From Gilliamella apicola (GTDB lineage: Bacteria > Pseudomonadota > Gammaproteobacteria > Enterobacterales > Orbaceae), in NCBI RefSeq assembly GCF_003202915.1, contig NZ_QGLP01000003.1, forward strand, positions 228,338-292,337: a DNA stretch of 64,000 nucleotides, written 5' to 3'. A program made the position numbers and the translations under genes. A model generated the notes under the pieces. That model made no database searches. It worked only from the letters and a program-made list of their open reading frames with translations, and was not told the DNA's origin. Of the stretch, positions 30,001 through 38,463 are shown piece after piece (positions within the stretch are counted from its first letter, which is position 1; each line of letters opens with the position of its first letter).

Positions 30001-30075
30001 TTGCTTCAAATTAGCAAAATTAGCAAATACTGCAATAAACAGAATGATAATGAGGAAATAAAAAAAGAATTCCAC
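27058..30075 (-). CDS. DUF2339 family polytopic membrane protein
   Basis: The 1005-residue protein begins with a membrane helix (1-20) and a short coiled coil (about 22-50), then a long acidic, low-complexity Ser/Glu-rich stretch (about 55-215). From about residue 220 to the end it has some two dozen predicted membrane helices. This layout is that of DUF2339, a large inner-membrane family without assigned biochemistry. The RxxxxLSPEVRILGALILGIGLLAIGWKL segment after the second helix is typical. A 132-base gap separates it from the DUF3999 gene downstream, with which it is presumably co-expressed. Confidence 0.85.
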   Translation of the reverse strand: MEFFFYFLIIILFIAVFANFANLKQQITALQNQLTELQQHLLSFTQQLYQSDKTHVEEENNTAQEESVLNTPSISKNETNFIEIEQEMSQSTVNMHSNELEENNSESITAELEIIQPLKPSHQQETFSNLALNEQNESVLADTSGQPNSELIVESTLSVEHDEPKIETLTINEQTLLAQITEPDNQPEIKQASFDPFGSYHKHSRSSETNIGYSLFNWLIKVNIITKIAIIILFLGLTYLFKYGIEHQRHYLSPEVRILGALILGIGLLAIGWKLRRKRQIYALILQGGAIAILYLTIFAAFKLYELIPTLITFAILVVICSSSILFSILQRAISLAIIACVGGYVTPILLSDGSGNHVALFSYYLMISTAILIISITQSWRILNLLGFTFTFVVSLVWGIQSFTPEFYTECQIFILANLVIYGVLAVLLSIRSIHNKEKYQNIIDLLLLFGAPLCGFGLQYAITQQWEFGPAFSSLGFGLFYLVGAFIIFHLWKSLAKTLSLYWLTIGVSFITLSIPLALSANWTATLWMFEGTAITWVMLSQKYYRTALSGTLIMSLGIISAAISLENNQLTPILYTSLLGISSIILLVHACLWHQYGQKTEVTKLIKSFCLSIAAIVWILWILLSIPLFLQQIMIQIPLILLCFTASFWLWYFIGKKIDWNIICHGMLLLWAVLAISLLKSHAVSCYYFSSYWPCNLAWIAAFISGYIYLYKIQNSKINSNTGINNLFILLHISLFWMLLGWFAREIFHLFDTLPWGYEVIKWSLLATIASGITLLFYILIKRQYITSFSLIKSYWSIGLLPLISYMALYLIVGLGMSGQIIYWPYIPIINPLEESAIFSLIMSCVWLKLTMNYWQIQNKTTNLANFKIPLPNLIVILLLTLTFIWANSIVLRCLSQTFDISWSTFNLWHNNIVQMTLSLLWMLSAVILIAIGHRYSLRKIWFCGQLMQMIVIIKLIFVDIREIDGLLRAFAFIGVALLMLLIGYLAPLPPKLNDESVVENE

Positions 30076-30413
30076 CCTACTTTCCTTATATTTCTAACAA
30101 AGATACTTATAGCTTTTGTATTTTTTTAAAATTGTTAATGCAAATATATTGATTTACAGACTCAGTAAATCAATATTTATACAATAAATCAATTTATTTT
30201 TTTAAATTTAACGAGCTTCTTCCGCTAAAAGTGCTGTTTGAAATGGTAATCAAAGCCCTACATGACAGTAAGATACCTCATTTAAGGTAAAAACGGTTGC
30301 TCAATTTCTTTTTATTGAATCATATAATGATTTTTAAGATAGCCTCTTTAGTGACTTTCTTTTATAATACTGCTCTATTTTTTCCCTTTTTTGGCTTAAA
30401 AAGAGTACTTAGC
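30076..30413 (+). promoter_or_regulatory. purL upstream region
   Basis: This divergent spacer of 338 bases lies between the DUF2339 gene and the purL ATG. The purL frame stays open to 30297 (TTG), but the family alignment starts at 30414, so the last 117 bases are leader. A half-conserved PurR-like element, AAACGGTTGC at 30291-30300, is the only operator-like sequence seen and matches the consensus at just 9 of 16 positions. Confidence 0.35.
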
Positions 30414-33400
30414 ATGAAAATTTTAGCTGGTTCTTCTGCTCTATCTGCATTTCGTATTAATAAAATTTTATCCTCTTGTCGTGAACAATCTATCCCTATA
30501 ACAAATATTGAAGCCCAATACATTCACTTTATTGATTTAAGTGCTGAATTAACTGTTCAACAACAATTAACCTTAGATAAGTTGTTACAATATGGCCCTA
30601 AAAGTGCACAAATAGATGTCGAAGATAAAACCAGTAAAATACTCTTTTTAGTTACTCCACGCGAAGGTACTATTTCGCCATGGTCATCTAAAGCTACTGA
30701 TATTGCACATAATTGTGGATTATCAAAAATCCATCGAATAGAACGAGGTATTGCTTATTATGTGCAAGCTAGTTCTCCGTTAACTGATTGTCAAAAAAAT
30801 GCTTTTCTGGGCTTGATACATGACCGAATGATGGAGACCGTTTTAAGCAGTTTTGAGCAAGCTGAACAATTATTTAGGGCTGATCAACCCAAACCAGTAA
30901 TAATTATTGATTTGTTAGGACAAGGTCGTCAAGCATTAGAGGAAGCTAATCTAAAATTAGGTTTGGCTTTAGCACCAGATGAAATTGACTATTTAGTTGA
31001 GAATTTTCAGAAATTAAACCGTAATCCAACTGACATTGAGCTTTATATGTTTGGTCAAGCAAACTCTGAACATTGTCGTCATAAAATATTTAATGCTGAT
31101 TGGATTATTGATGGTGTAAAACAACCAAAATCATTATTTAAAATGATCAAAAATACTTTTGAACATACGCCAGATTATGTGTCATCCGCTTATAAGGATA
31201 ATGCCGCGGTTATGGATGGTTCGAAAGTTGGACGATTCTTTGCTGATTATGATAGTCGAAGCTATGATTATCATCAGGAATATGCTGATATTTTAATGAA
31301 GGTGGAAACCCATAATCACCCAACGGCAATATCTCCTTGGCCGGGGGCGGCAACCGGTAGTGGCGGTGAGATTCGAGATGAAGGAGCGACAGGAAAAGGA
31401 GCTAAACCAAAAGCAGGATTAGTAGGTTTTTCTGTTTCGAACTTACGAATTCCCAATTTTGAACAACCTTGGGAACAAGATTTTGGTAAACCGGATCGAA
31501 TTGTTAGTGCATTTGACATTATGATGGATGGACCCTTAGGTGGTGCGGCATTTAATAATGAATTTGGTCGTCCAGCGTTATTAGGCTACTTCCGTACTTA
31601 TGAAGAGAAAGTCAATAGCTTTAATGGCGAAGAGGTCAGAGGCTATCATAAACCGATTATGTTAGCTGGTGGTATGGGAAATATTCGTCGTGAACATATC
31701 CAAAAAGGTGAATTTCCTATCGGTTCCAAATTAATTGTTTTGGGTGGGCCAGCCATGAATATCGGTTTAGGTGGTGGCGCGGCATCTTCAATGACATCCG
31801 GGCAGTCGGATGCTGATCTTGATTTTGCTTCAGTTCAACGAGATAACCCTGAAATGGAGCGTCGTTGCCAAGAGGTAATCGATCGTTGTTGGCAGCTTGG
31901 TGATAAAAATCCTATTTTATTTATCCATGATGTGGGCGCAGGTGGCTTGTCTAATGCTATGCCGGAATTGGTTAGCGATGGTGGCTGTGGTGGTCAGTTT
32001 GAATTACGTAAAATATTAAGCGATGAACCGGGTATGTCGCCGTTAGAGATTTGGTGTAATGAATCCCAAGAGCGTTATGTACTAGCGATTCATCCGCAAA
32101 GTCTTGAGCTATTTGATGAACTTTGTAAACGAGAACGCACTCCTTATGCGGTGATTGGTGAAGCCACAATAAATAAAGCAGTAGTGTTACATGATGAACA
32201 TTTCAACAATAATCCGATAGATTTACCGTTAGATGTGTTATTGGGCAAAACCCCTAAAATGTTACGAGATGTTAAATCTAGCCAAGCAGAAGGGGATCAT
32301 TTTTCAACAGCGGATATCAATTTATATGATGCAGTAAAACTAGTTTTACATTTGCCAGTTGTAGCGGAAAAAACCTTTTTAATTACCATAGGTGATCGTT
32401 CGGTAACCGGTATGGTCGCTCGTGATCAGATGGTTGGACCTTGGCAAGTACCGGTTGCCGATTGCGCGGTGACAACAGCCAGTTTAGACAGTTATTATGG
32501 TGAAGCAATGTCAATGGGGGAACGTGCGCCGGTTGCTTTACTTAATTTTGCCGCATCAGCACGTTTAGCTGTAGGTGAAGCAATTACTAATATTGCTGCG
32601 ACAAACATTGGCGATATTAAACGCATTAAACTTTCGGCTAACTGGATGGCTGCCGCTGGTCACCCTGGTGAGGATGCAGGTCTTTATCAAGCTGTTAAAG
32701 CCATTGGTGAAGAGTTATGTCCTGCTTTGGGACTGGCTATACCAGTCGGTAAAGATTCCATGTCTATGAAAACAACATGGCAACAAGATGGTGAACAAAA
32801 AACAGTAACTTCACCTTTATCGTTAGTGATTTCTGCATTTACGCGTGTCGAAGATGTACGTAAAACCGTTACACCACAACTTTCTATCGATGAAGATAAC
32901 CTATTATTATTTATTGATTTATCCAAAGGTTATCAAGCATTAGGGGCAACAGCATTAGCGCAGGTTTATCGTCACCTAGGGCAAAGAACCGCTGATGTCC
33001 GTGATGCCAAAGAGTTAGCGGATTTTTATCAAGCTATCCAAGCGTTAGTCGCTCAAAAAAGCTTATTGGCCTATCATGACCGTTCAGATGGTGGTTTATT
33101 GGTTACATTGGCAGAAATGGCATTTGCTGGGCATTGTGGTATTGATGTTGATATTCATTCACTTGGTAGCGATGTCATTGCCTCACTGTTTAATGAAGAA
33201 CTCGGTGCGGTTATTCAAATTCGTAATAGTGATTTAGAAAAAGTCATGACATGCTTTAAGCAGTTTGGGTTATCTCAGGTGATTCATAGATTAGGAACAG
33301 CTAAAACAGGACAGCAATTTATTATTCGTAATAATAGTGCCGTGGTGTATAGCGAATCGCGATTGACATTAAGAACATGGTGGGCAGAAACCACTTGGCA

Positions 33401-34316
33401 GATGCAACGCTTACGTGATAATCCACAATGTGCAGATCAAGAACACCAAGCTAAGCAAAATGATGATGATCCAGGCTTAAATGTTCATCTTACTTTTGAT
33501 ATTGAGCAAGATATTGCTGCACCTTACATAGTCAAAGGCGTAAAACCGAAAGTGGCAATTCTACGCGAACAAGGCGTGAACTCACATGTTGAAATGGCAG
33601 CAGCATTTGCTCGCGCTGGTTTTGAATCAGTTGATGTCCATATGACAGATTTATTATCTGGCCAAGTGACCTTGAATCAGTTTAATACACTTGTTGCTTG
33701 TGGTGGTTTTTCATATGGTGATGTATTAGGGGCAGGCGAAGGCTGGGCTAAGTCGATTTTATTTAATGAACAAGTCCGTCATGAATTTGAGCAATTCTTC
33801 CATCGTAATGATACTTTGTCATTAGGGGTTTGTAATGGTTGCCAGATGATGTCGAATCTAAAAGATCTGATTCCTGGGGCTGAATTATGGCCGCGTTTTG
33901 TACGTAACGTATCGGAACGTTTTGAGGCGCGTTTCAGTTTAGTTCAAATTCAATCTAGTCCGTCATTACTATTTACCGATATGGCTGGTTCGCATATGCC
34001 GATTGCGGTTTCACATGGTGAAGGTCAAGTGGAAACCTGTGATTTAGATCATTTGACTCGTTTAGAAGCTTCTGGCTTGGTTGCAGTTCGATATATTGAC
34101 CATTTTGGCAAAGCGACAGAGCAGTACCCGGCAAATCCAAATGGTTCACCAAATGGTATTACCGCAGTAACCTCAAGTGATGGTCGAGCAACGATTATGA
34201 TGCCGCACCCAGAGCGAGTATTTAGAACGGTAACCAATTCGTGGCATCCTGATAATTGGGGTGAAGATAGCCCGTGGATGCGTATTTTCCGTAATGCTCG
34301 TAAGCAACTTGGTTAG
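30414..34316 (+). CDS. purL: Phosphoribosylformylglycinamidine synthase
   Basis: The 1300-residue enzyme (E. coli 1295) is the large single-chain PurL that converts FGAR to FGAM with ATP and glutamine in purine synthesis. The start at 30414 ([17 protein letters not shown]) aligns with the E. coli N-terminus. The N-terminal PurS-like domain, the linker with [17 protein letters not shown], the catalytic domain ([31 protein letters not shown]) and the C-terminal class I glutaminase are all present. The glutaminase has nucleophile Cys in GVCNGCQMM and the His/Glu pair in MPHPERVF. It is a single-gene unit ending at a terminator shared with aroF. Confidence 0.98.
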   Translation: MKILAGSSALSAFRINKILSSCREQSIPITNIEAQYIHFIDLSAELTVQQQLTLDKLLQYGPKSAQIDVEDKTSKILFLVTPREGTISPWSSKATDIAHNCGLSKIHRIERGIAYYVQASSPLTDCQKNAFLGLIHDRMMETVLSSFEQAEQLFRADQPKPVIIIDLLGQGRQALEEANLKLGLALAPDEIDYLVENFQKLNRNPTDIELYMFGQANSEHCRHKIFNADWIIDGVKQPKSLFKMIKNTFEHTPDYVSSAYKDNAAVMDGSKVGRFFADYDSRSYDYHQEYADILMKVETHNHPTAISPWPGAATGSGGEIRDEGATGKGAKPKAGLVGFSVSNLRIPNFEQPWEQDFGKPDRIVSAFDIMMDGPLGGAAFNNEFGRPALLGYFRTYEEKVNSFNGEEVRGYHKPIMLAGGMGNIRREHIQKGEFPIGSKLIVLGGPAMNIGLGGGAASSMTSGQSDADLDFASVQRDNPEMERRCQEVIDRCWQLGDKNPILFIHDVGAGGLSNAMPELVSDGGCGGQFELRKILSDEPGMSPLEIWCNESQERYVLAIHPQSLELFDELCKRERTPYAVIGEATINKAVVLHDEHFNNNPIDLPLDVLLGKTPKMLRDVKSSQAEGDHFSTADINLYDAVKLVLHLPVVAEKTFLITIGDRSVTGMVARDQMVGPWQVPVADCAVTTASLDSYYGEAMSMGERAPVALLNFAASARLAVGEAITNIAATNIGDIKRIKLSANWMAAAGHPGEDAGLYQAVKAIGEELCPALGLAIPVGKDSMSMKTTWQQDGEQKTVTSPLSLVISAFTRVEDVRKTVTPQLSIDEDNLLLFIDLSKGYQALGATALAQVYRHLGQRTADVRDAKELADFYQAIQALVAQKSLLAYHDRSDGGLLVTLAEMAFAGHCGIDVDIHSLGSDVIASLFNEELGAVIQIRNSDLEKVMTCFKQFGLSQVIHRLGTAKTGQQFIIRNNSAVVYSESRLTLRTWWAETTWQMQRLRDNPQCADQEHQAKQNDDDPGLNVHLTFDIEQDIAAPYIVKGVKPKVAILREQGVNSHVEMAAAFARAGFESVDVHMTDLLSGQVTLNQFNTLVACGGFSYGDVLGAGEGWAKSILFNEQVRHEFEQFFHRNDTLSLGVCNGCQMMSNLKDLIPGAELWPRFVRNVSERFEARFSLVQIQSSPSLLFTDMAGSHMPIAVSHGEGQVETCDLDHLTRLEASGLVAVRYIDHFGKATEQYPANPNGSPNGITAVTSSDGRATIMMPHPERVFRTVTNSWHPDNWGEDSPWMRIFRNARKQLG

Positions 34317-34321
34317 TAAAA

Positions 34322-34347
34322 AAATCGCCGACAATAGTCGGCGATTT
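34322..34347 (+). terminator. Terminator between purL and aroF
   Basis: A perfect 11-bp stem AAATCGCCGAC/GTCGGCGATTT with a 4-base loop lies 5 bases after the purL stop. Flanking A and T tracts let it serve both convergent genes. Confidence 0.8.
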
Positions 34348-34373
34348 ATAAACATAATTTTAGCTTTAACCGT

Positions 34374-35444
34374 TTACTTTTTTCTACTCTTTAACGGCTG
34401 AGCTAAATCATTATTCATTCTTCGCAATAATTGCTCAGTTGTTTCAAAGTTAATGCAAGCGTCAGTAACTGATACGCCATATTTGAAATTTTCTTTTGGT
34501 TGTTCGGATGATTGATTTCCTTCAAATAAATTACTTTCTATCATGACACCAATAATTGAATTATTACCTTGCTTAATTTGCTCAATAATTGAGTCAGCAA
34601 CAATTGGTTGATTACGGTAATCTTTGTTTGAGTTGGCATGACTACAGTCTATCATTAGGTTAGGTACTAATTTAGCCTTATCCATTTGCAATTCGCATAA
34701 TGCAACATTTTCAGCATCAAAATTAGGTGCTTTGCCACCTCTTAGGATTACATGACCGTGCGGGTTGCCTAAGGTTTGTAATACGGTAACTTGTCCTTGT
34801 TGATTAATACCCACAAATCGATGAGACATGGAAGCTGATTTCATGGCATTAATTGCCACATCTAAACTGCCATCAGTACCATTTTTAAAGCCAACAGGCA
34901 TTGATAACCCAGACGCCATTTCGCGGTGAGTTTGTGATTCAGTGGTTCTGGCTCCAATAGCCGACCAGCTGATTAAATCACCAATGTATTGAGGTGTATT
35001 TGGGTCTAATGCTTCAGTGGCAATGGGTAAGCCGATTTTAGTGATATCAAGAAGTAATTTACGAGCTTTTTTCAGACCATGTTCAATATCAAACGAACTA
35101 TCCATATGCGGGTCATTGATCATACCTTTCCAACCGACGGTCGTTCTTGGTTTTTCAAAGTAGACACGCATGACAATAAATAAGTTATCTTTAACTTCAT
35201 CAGAAAGTTTTTTTAGTTTATGCGCATATTCAATTGCGGCTTGAGTATCGTGAATAGAGCAAGGACCGCAAACAATTAATAAACGGTGATCACGACGTTC
35301 TAAAATATTTACGATAGTTTGGCGTGAAGCGGCAATTTGGTTTTCTAATTCCGAAGATAATGGATAAAGATTTTTAATATCTTCTGGGGTGATTAACATG
35401 TGTTCATCTCTGATTCGAACATTATTTAGTGTGTCTTTTAACAT
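34374..35444 (-). CDS. aroF: 3-deoxy-7-phosphoheptulonate synthase, AroF (Tyr-sensitive) type
   Basis: DAHP synthase condenses PEP and erythrose-4-phosphate, the first step of aromatic amino acid synthesis. The chosen ATG (MLKDTLNNV) has AAGGA 8 bases upstream and gives 356 residues, equal to E. coli AroF; a longer frame adds nine residues. Signatures include CGPCSIHD, RVYFEKPRTTVGWKG, the Cys/His/Glu/Asp metal ligands and GARTTESQTHREMASGLSMPVGFKNGTDG. Segments such as HRFVGINQQGQV and KYGVSVTDACI follow AroF more than AroG or AroH, which predicts tyrosine feedback. Two TyrR-like boxes lie in its promoter. Confidence 0.95.
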   Translation of the reverse strand: MLKDTLNNVRIRDEHMLITPEDIKNLYPLSSELENQIAASRQTIVNILERRDHRLLIVCGPCSIHDTQAAIEYAHKLKKLSDEVKDNLFIVMRVYFEKPRTTVGWKGMINDPHMDSSFDIEHGLKKARKLLLDITKIGLPIATEALDPNTPQYIGDLISWSAIGARTTESQTHREMASGLSMPVGFKNGTDGSLDVAINAMKSASMSHRFVGINQQGQVTVLQTLGNPHGHVILRGGKAPNFDAENVALCELQMDKAKLVPNLMIDCSHANSNKDYRNQPIVADSIIEQIKQGNNSIIGVMIESNLFEGNQSSEQPKENFKYGVSVTDACINFETTEQLLRRMNNDLAQPLKSRKK

Positions 35445-35481
35445 TTTATTTTCCTTGTTAAAATCATTCATATTTTTTATA

Positions 35482-35535
35482 TGTAAAATATTAAATACAT
35501 AAACATGGTGTATGTAAACACAAAATTACATTATA
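35482..35535 (-). promoter_or_regulatory. aroF promoter with two TyrR-like boxes
   Basis: On the plus strand TGTAAAATATTAAATACA (35482-35499) and TGTAAACACAAAATTACA (35513-35530) match the TyrR consensus TGTAAA-N6-TTTACA, at 10 and 11 of 12 positions. Their starts are 31 bases apart, about three helical turns. A minus-strand TATAAT (-10) lies at 35535-35530, so box 2 covers the start-site region as expected for repression. The boxes lie between the divergent aroF and apbE genes. The match is by eye; a TyrR gene is not in the window. Confidence 0.6.
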
Positions 35536-35701
35536 GTAAACTTATTTTTTAATATTTAACTTAACTAATTTAATTCTGTAATAAAATGTTTACATTTTTC
35601 TGTGAAACTGTGATTTGATAGCCGATTATTTTTTTGTTATAACTGACTTTAAGATTAGGTAGTTGTGACCAGCATATTTTTACTATTGGGAATTCATCAG
35701 C

Positions 35702-36622
35702 ATGAAGAATAATAAACGATTCCTCAATTTAATGGGGACCATAATTCAAATTTGGGTCGAACATGATCGAGCGAAAGATTTATTAGATATAGCTGAAAAA
35801 AAATTGATTGATTATGAGCGTCGTTTTAGCGCAAATTGTTACAATTCAGACTTAATGCAAATCAATCTCAATGCCGGTATTAAGCCTGTTACGGTAAAAT
35901 CCGATCTTTTTACCTTGATTAAAATAGGTAAGGCACGAAGTCTAATTAATAATCGTTTTTTAAATATTGCAATTGGTCCGCTCATTCAAGCATGGCGTGT
36001 CGGATTTCATGACGCTAGATACCCACTCGATTCAGAAATTCAGCAACTTTTAACTCTCATCGATCCTAATGATATTGTTTTGGATGAGGTAAATAAGTCG
36101 GTATTTTTAAAATACCAGGGTATGGCCATTGATTTAGGGGCTTTAGCTAAAGGGTCTTTTGCCGATAACATACTGCAAATTTTTAAAAAACTGAACGCAA
36201 AATCGGCATTTATTGATTTAGGGGGCAATGTATTAACTTATGGTGAGTGCCCCTTTCATGATGATGGATTTTGGCGAGTAGGTATTCAAAATCCGTTTCA
36301 AAGTCGCGGTAATGTAATAAAGGTATTAAAAATTAAAAATCAATCAGTAGTCACATCAGGGATTTATGAAAGAACATTTAATTGTAAAGGTAAAACTTAT
36401 CATCATATTTTCAATAGTCAAACTGGATATCCTGTAGAAACAGACATCGAAAGCCTAACTATTGTATCAACGCATTCAATAGATGGTGAAATTTTGACAA
36501 CGCAACTCTATGGTTATAGTGCCGAGAATGCTATTAAAAAAATTAATCAATTAGCCAATATTGAAGGAATGGTAATTACCACCAATAAAGAATTTGCTTG
36601 TTCAAATGGGTTATTGACGTAA
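35702..36622 (+). CDS. apbE: FAD:protein FMN transferase, cytoplasmic ApbE type
   Basis: The 306-residue ApbE-family flavin transferase moves FMN from FAD onto a Thr or Ser of target proteins, forming a phosphoester bond. Visible motifs are MGTIIQIWVE, RRFSAN, AIDLGALAKGSFAD (the DLGxxAKG core), FIDLGGN and DGEILTTQLYGYS (metal-binding Asp). There is no signal peptide or lipobox, unlike periplasmic ApbE, so it acts in the cytoplasm. The presumed substrate is the FMN_bind domain of the 818-residue reductase at 38460-40916, which carries an acceptor motif. It is separated from that operon by a LysR gene. Confidence 0.92.
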   Translation: MKNNKRFLNLMGTIIQIWVEHDRAKDLLDIAEKKLIDYERRFSANCYNSDLMQINLNAGIKPVTVKSDLFTLIKIGKARSLINNRFLNIAIGPLIQAWRVGFHDARYPLDSEIQQLLTLIDPNDIVLDEVNKSVFLKYQGMAIDLGALAKGSFADNILQIFKKLNAKSAFIDLGGNVLTYGECPFHDDGFWRVGIQNPFQSRGNVIKVLKIKNQSVVTSGIYERTFNCKGKTYHHIFNSQTGYPVETDIESLTIVSTHSIDGEILTTQLYGYSAENAIKKINQLANIEGMVITTNKEFACSNGLLT

Positions 36623-36668
36623 TCTAAAGCTAATTTGGTTACTTAAGATTGGTCATTAACCCGATAAT

Positions 36669-37592
36669 TTATGGTATAGAAGAGATGAATAGCTCAATGA
36701 GCTCTTTTTCCACACTGCTTAGCATTTTATGATTAGAGTAGGCAATAAAATAACTCAACGAAATAAGATCCAAAGGCAGTGGTATTAAGTTATATGCTAG
36801 ATCACTTTGTTTTTCATTGACACAGACGCTTTCAGGAATAAAAGTAATTCCTAGCCCTTTTTTAGCTAACTCAACAAGTGTAAAAATGTTACTACTTTCG
36901 AGAATAATATTGGGTTGAATCCGATATTTTTGAATAAGATAATCAACTTGTTGACGAATTGCTGAGCCATGTGCAGTCAAAATAAGCTTTTCTTGTAATA
37001 AGGATTTCATGAATCTAGGATTATATTTATTAGCATTAACTTCTTTTTGATATATTTTTGAGGTTTCTGGTATTAAGGCATAGTATCGGTGTTTACCACA
37101 TTTATGACAAATTAAATTTTGGGATATTGTTTCTGGATTCTGTCCTATAAAAAAATCAAGGGTTTGATTTTCAATTTTTTCTTCACTATTTTTAGGAATA
37201 TATTCATGCAATTCTATTTTAATATCAGGATATTTATTCATAAATTTAGGTAAAAATAGCGGCAGCAGATAAGTCCCTAAACTTGGTAATACACCAATTT
37301 GAATGACGGTATAATCACTATCAGTATATTTTTTGATTTTTCTTTTAAATTGTTCTTGTTCGTTAACTAATGATGTTAAATACTGATAATAGATCTTTCC
37401 CGCTTCGGTTAATTGTAAGGGGGTACTTTGTCGATTGATAATATCAATACCTAGTTCATTTTCTATTTTTTTTATTGTTTGGGTTAGATATGATTGAGAA
37501 ATATACAAATTTTGCGCAGCTTTGGTGTAATTGCCGTGCTTAAGTAAAACATCAATGTATTGCAACATACTAAGCGAATTAATTTTAGCCAT
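36669..37592 (-). CDS. LysR-family transcriptional regulator
   Basis: The 307-residue protein has an N-terminal winged HTH (about 5-65; HGNYTKAAQNLYISQSYLTQTIKKIENELG) and a C-terminal periplasmic-binding-like effector domain (about 95-300). It is divergent from the flavin reductase operon (244-base shared spacer), the standard arrangement for a LysR activator of its neighbour. The effector would be a substrate of the reductase (inference). A CxxC (HKCGKH region) in the effector domain is not diagnostic. Confidence 0.92.
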   Translation of the reverse strand: MAKINSLSMLQYIDVLLKHGNYTKAAQNLYISQSYLTQTIKKIENELGIDIINRQSTPLQLTEAGKIYYQYLTSLVNEQEQFKRKIKKYTDSDYTVIQIGVLPSLGTYLLPLFLPKFMNKYPDIKIELHEYIPKNSEEKIENQTLDFFIGQNPETISQNLICHKCGKHRYYALIPETSKIYQKEVNANKYNPRFMKSLLQEKLILTAHGSAIRQQVDYLIQKYRIQPNIILESSNIFTLVELAKKGLGITFIPESVCVNEKQSDLAYNLIPLPLDLISLSYFIAYSNHKMLSSVEKELIELFISSIP

Positions 37593-37836
37593 TTGTTTAA
37601 ATTCTTTTATTAAACCTCATTATAATAAATTACTTATAACCCCATAATTAATCAGCTATTTCACAAACCTTTTTTTCTGTTCTACACTAGCTTACATAAT
37701 GATTTGCACAATAGTCAATAGGACTAATATAACTAAAATTCTATCTATCACTTTGTGCTGTCGACTAAAAAATTTGTATTACTAAACTTTTAATATTGAT
37801 TTAATTGTACTGTAAGCTACTAAGTGAGGTTATAAA

Positions 37837-38463
37837 GTGAAATTCGTTGGTATAGTTGGAACTAATTCAGATAGTTCTACTAATAGAAAATTACTTCATT
37901 ATATGAGAGAACATTTTGTTGATAAAGCAGAAATTGAAGTTTGTGAAATAAAATCGTTACCGGCATTTAATGAACCAAAGGATAAAACTCCTCCACCAGC
38001 GGTTAAAGCGTTATCGGATAAAATTGAATTGGCTGATGGAATCATCATAGCGACCCCAGAATATGATCATTCAATAACAGCCGCGTTGAAAAGTGCTATA
38101 GAATGGCTGTCTTATACCACCAGACCGTTGGTTAATAAATGTGTCATGATTGTTGGTGCATCGCACGGTATGTTAGGTTCTTCAAGAGCCCAAGCTCATT
38201 TAAGGCAAATCTTAGATGCTCCAGAATTGAAAGCCCGTATTATGCCTAGTTCTGAATTTTTATTAGGAAAATCTCTGCAAGCATTTGATGAAAAAGGTAA
38301 TCTGGTTTATTTAGATAAAGTAAAAGAATTGGAAGCGTGTTTTGACGAATTTTTATTATTTGTAAAATTAACTAACCAATTGCTAGCGACAGAAAAATTT
38401 AATACCGAACAAAATAAAAAATTTAGTTGGTTAAAAACAGCAGAAGAAGGAGCATTGTCATGA
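37837..38463 (+). CDS. NAD(P)H-dependent FMN reductase-family protein
   Basis: The 208-residue flavodoxin-fold protein of the NADPH-dependent FMN reductase family binds FMN through [13 protein letters not shown] (N-terminal phosphate loop) and the [20 protein letters not shown] motif. The start is GTG with GAGG upstream. It is homologous over about 180 residues to the N-terminal domain of the next protein, a visible tandem duplication. The next start overlaps its stop (ATGA). Similar small/large gene pairs encode soluble NADH-dependent enoate reductases in Vibrio (Crd and Ard systems), where the small subunit aids electron entry. By analogy this could be the CrdA-type subunit, which is inference. 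Confidence 0.85.
   Translation: MKFVGIVGTNSDSSTNRKLLHYMREHFVDKAEIEVCEIKSLPAFNEPKDKTPPPAVKALSDKIELADGIIIATPEYDHSITAALKSAIEWLSYTTRPLVNKCVMIVGASHGMLGSSRAQAHLRQILDAPELKARIMPSSEFLLGKSLQAFDEKGNLVYLDKVKELEACFDEFLLFVKLTNQLLATEKFNTEQNKKFSWLKTAEEGALS

Noticed and set aside
30287..30302. PurR operator upstream of purL
   Set aside because: Only 9 of 16 consensus positions match, including one good half, so it is not distinguishable from chance in this spacer.
30297..30413. N-terminal extension of PurL from a TTG start
   Set aside because: The extension is hydrophobic and not part of the PurL family; the family start [17 protein letters not shown] is at 30414.
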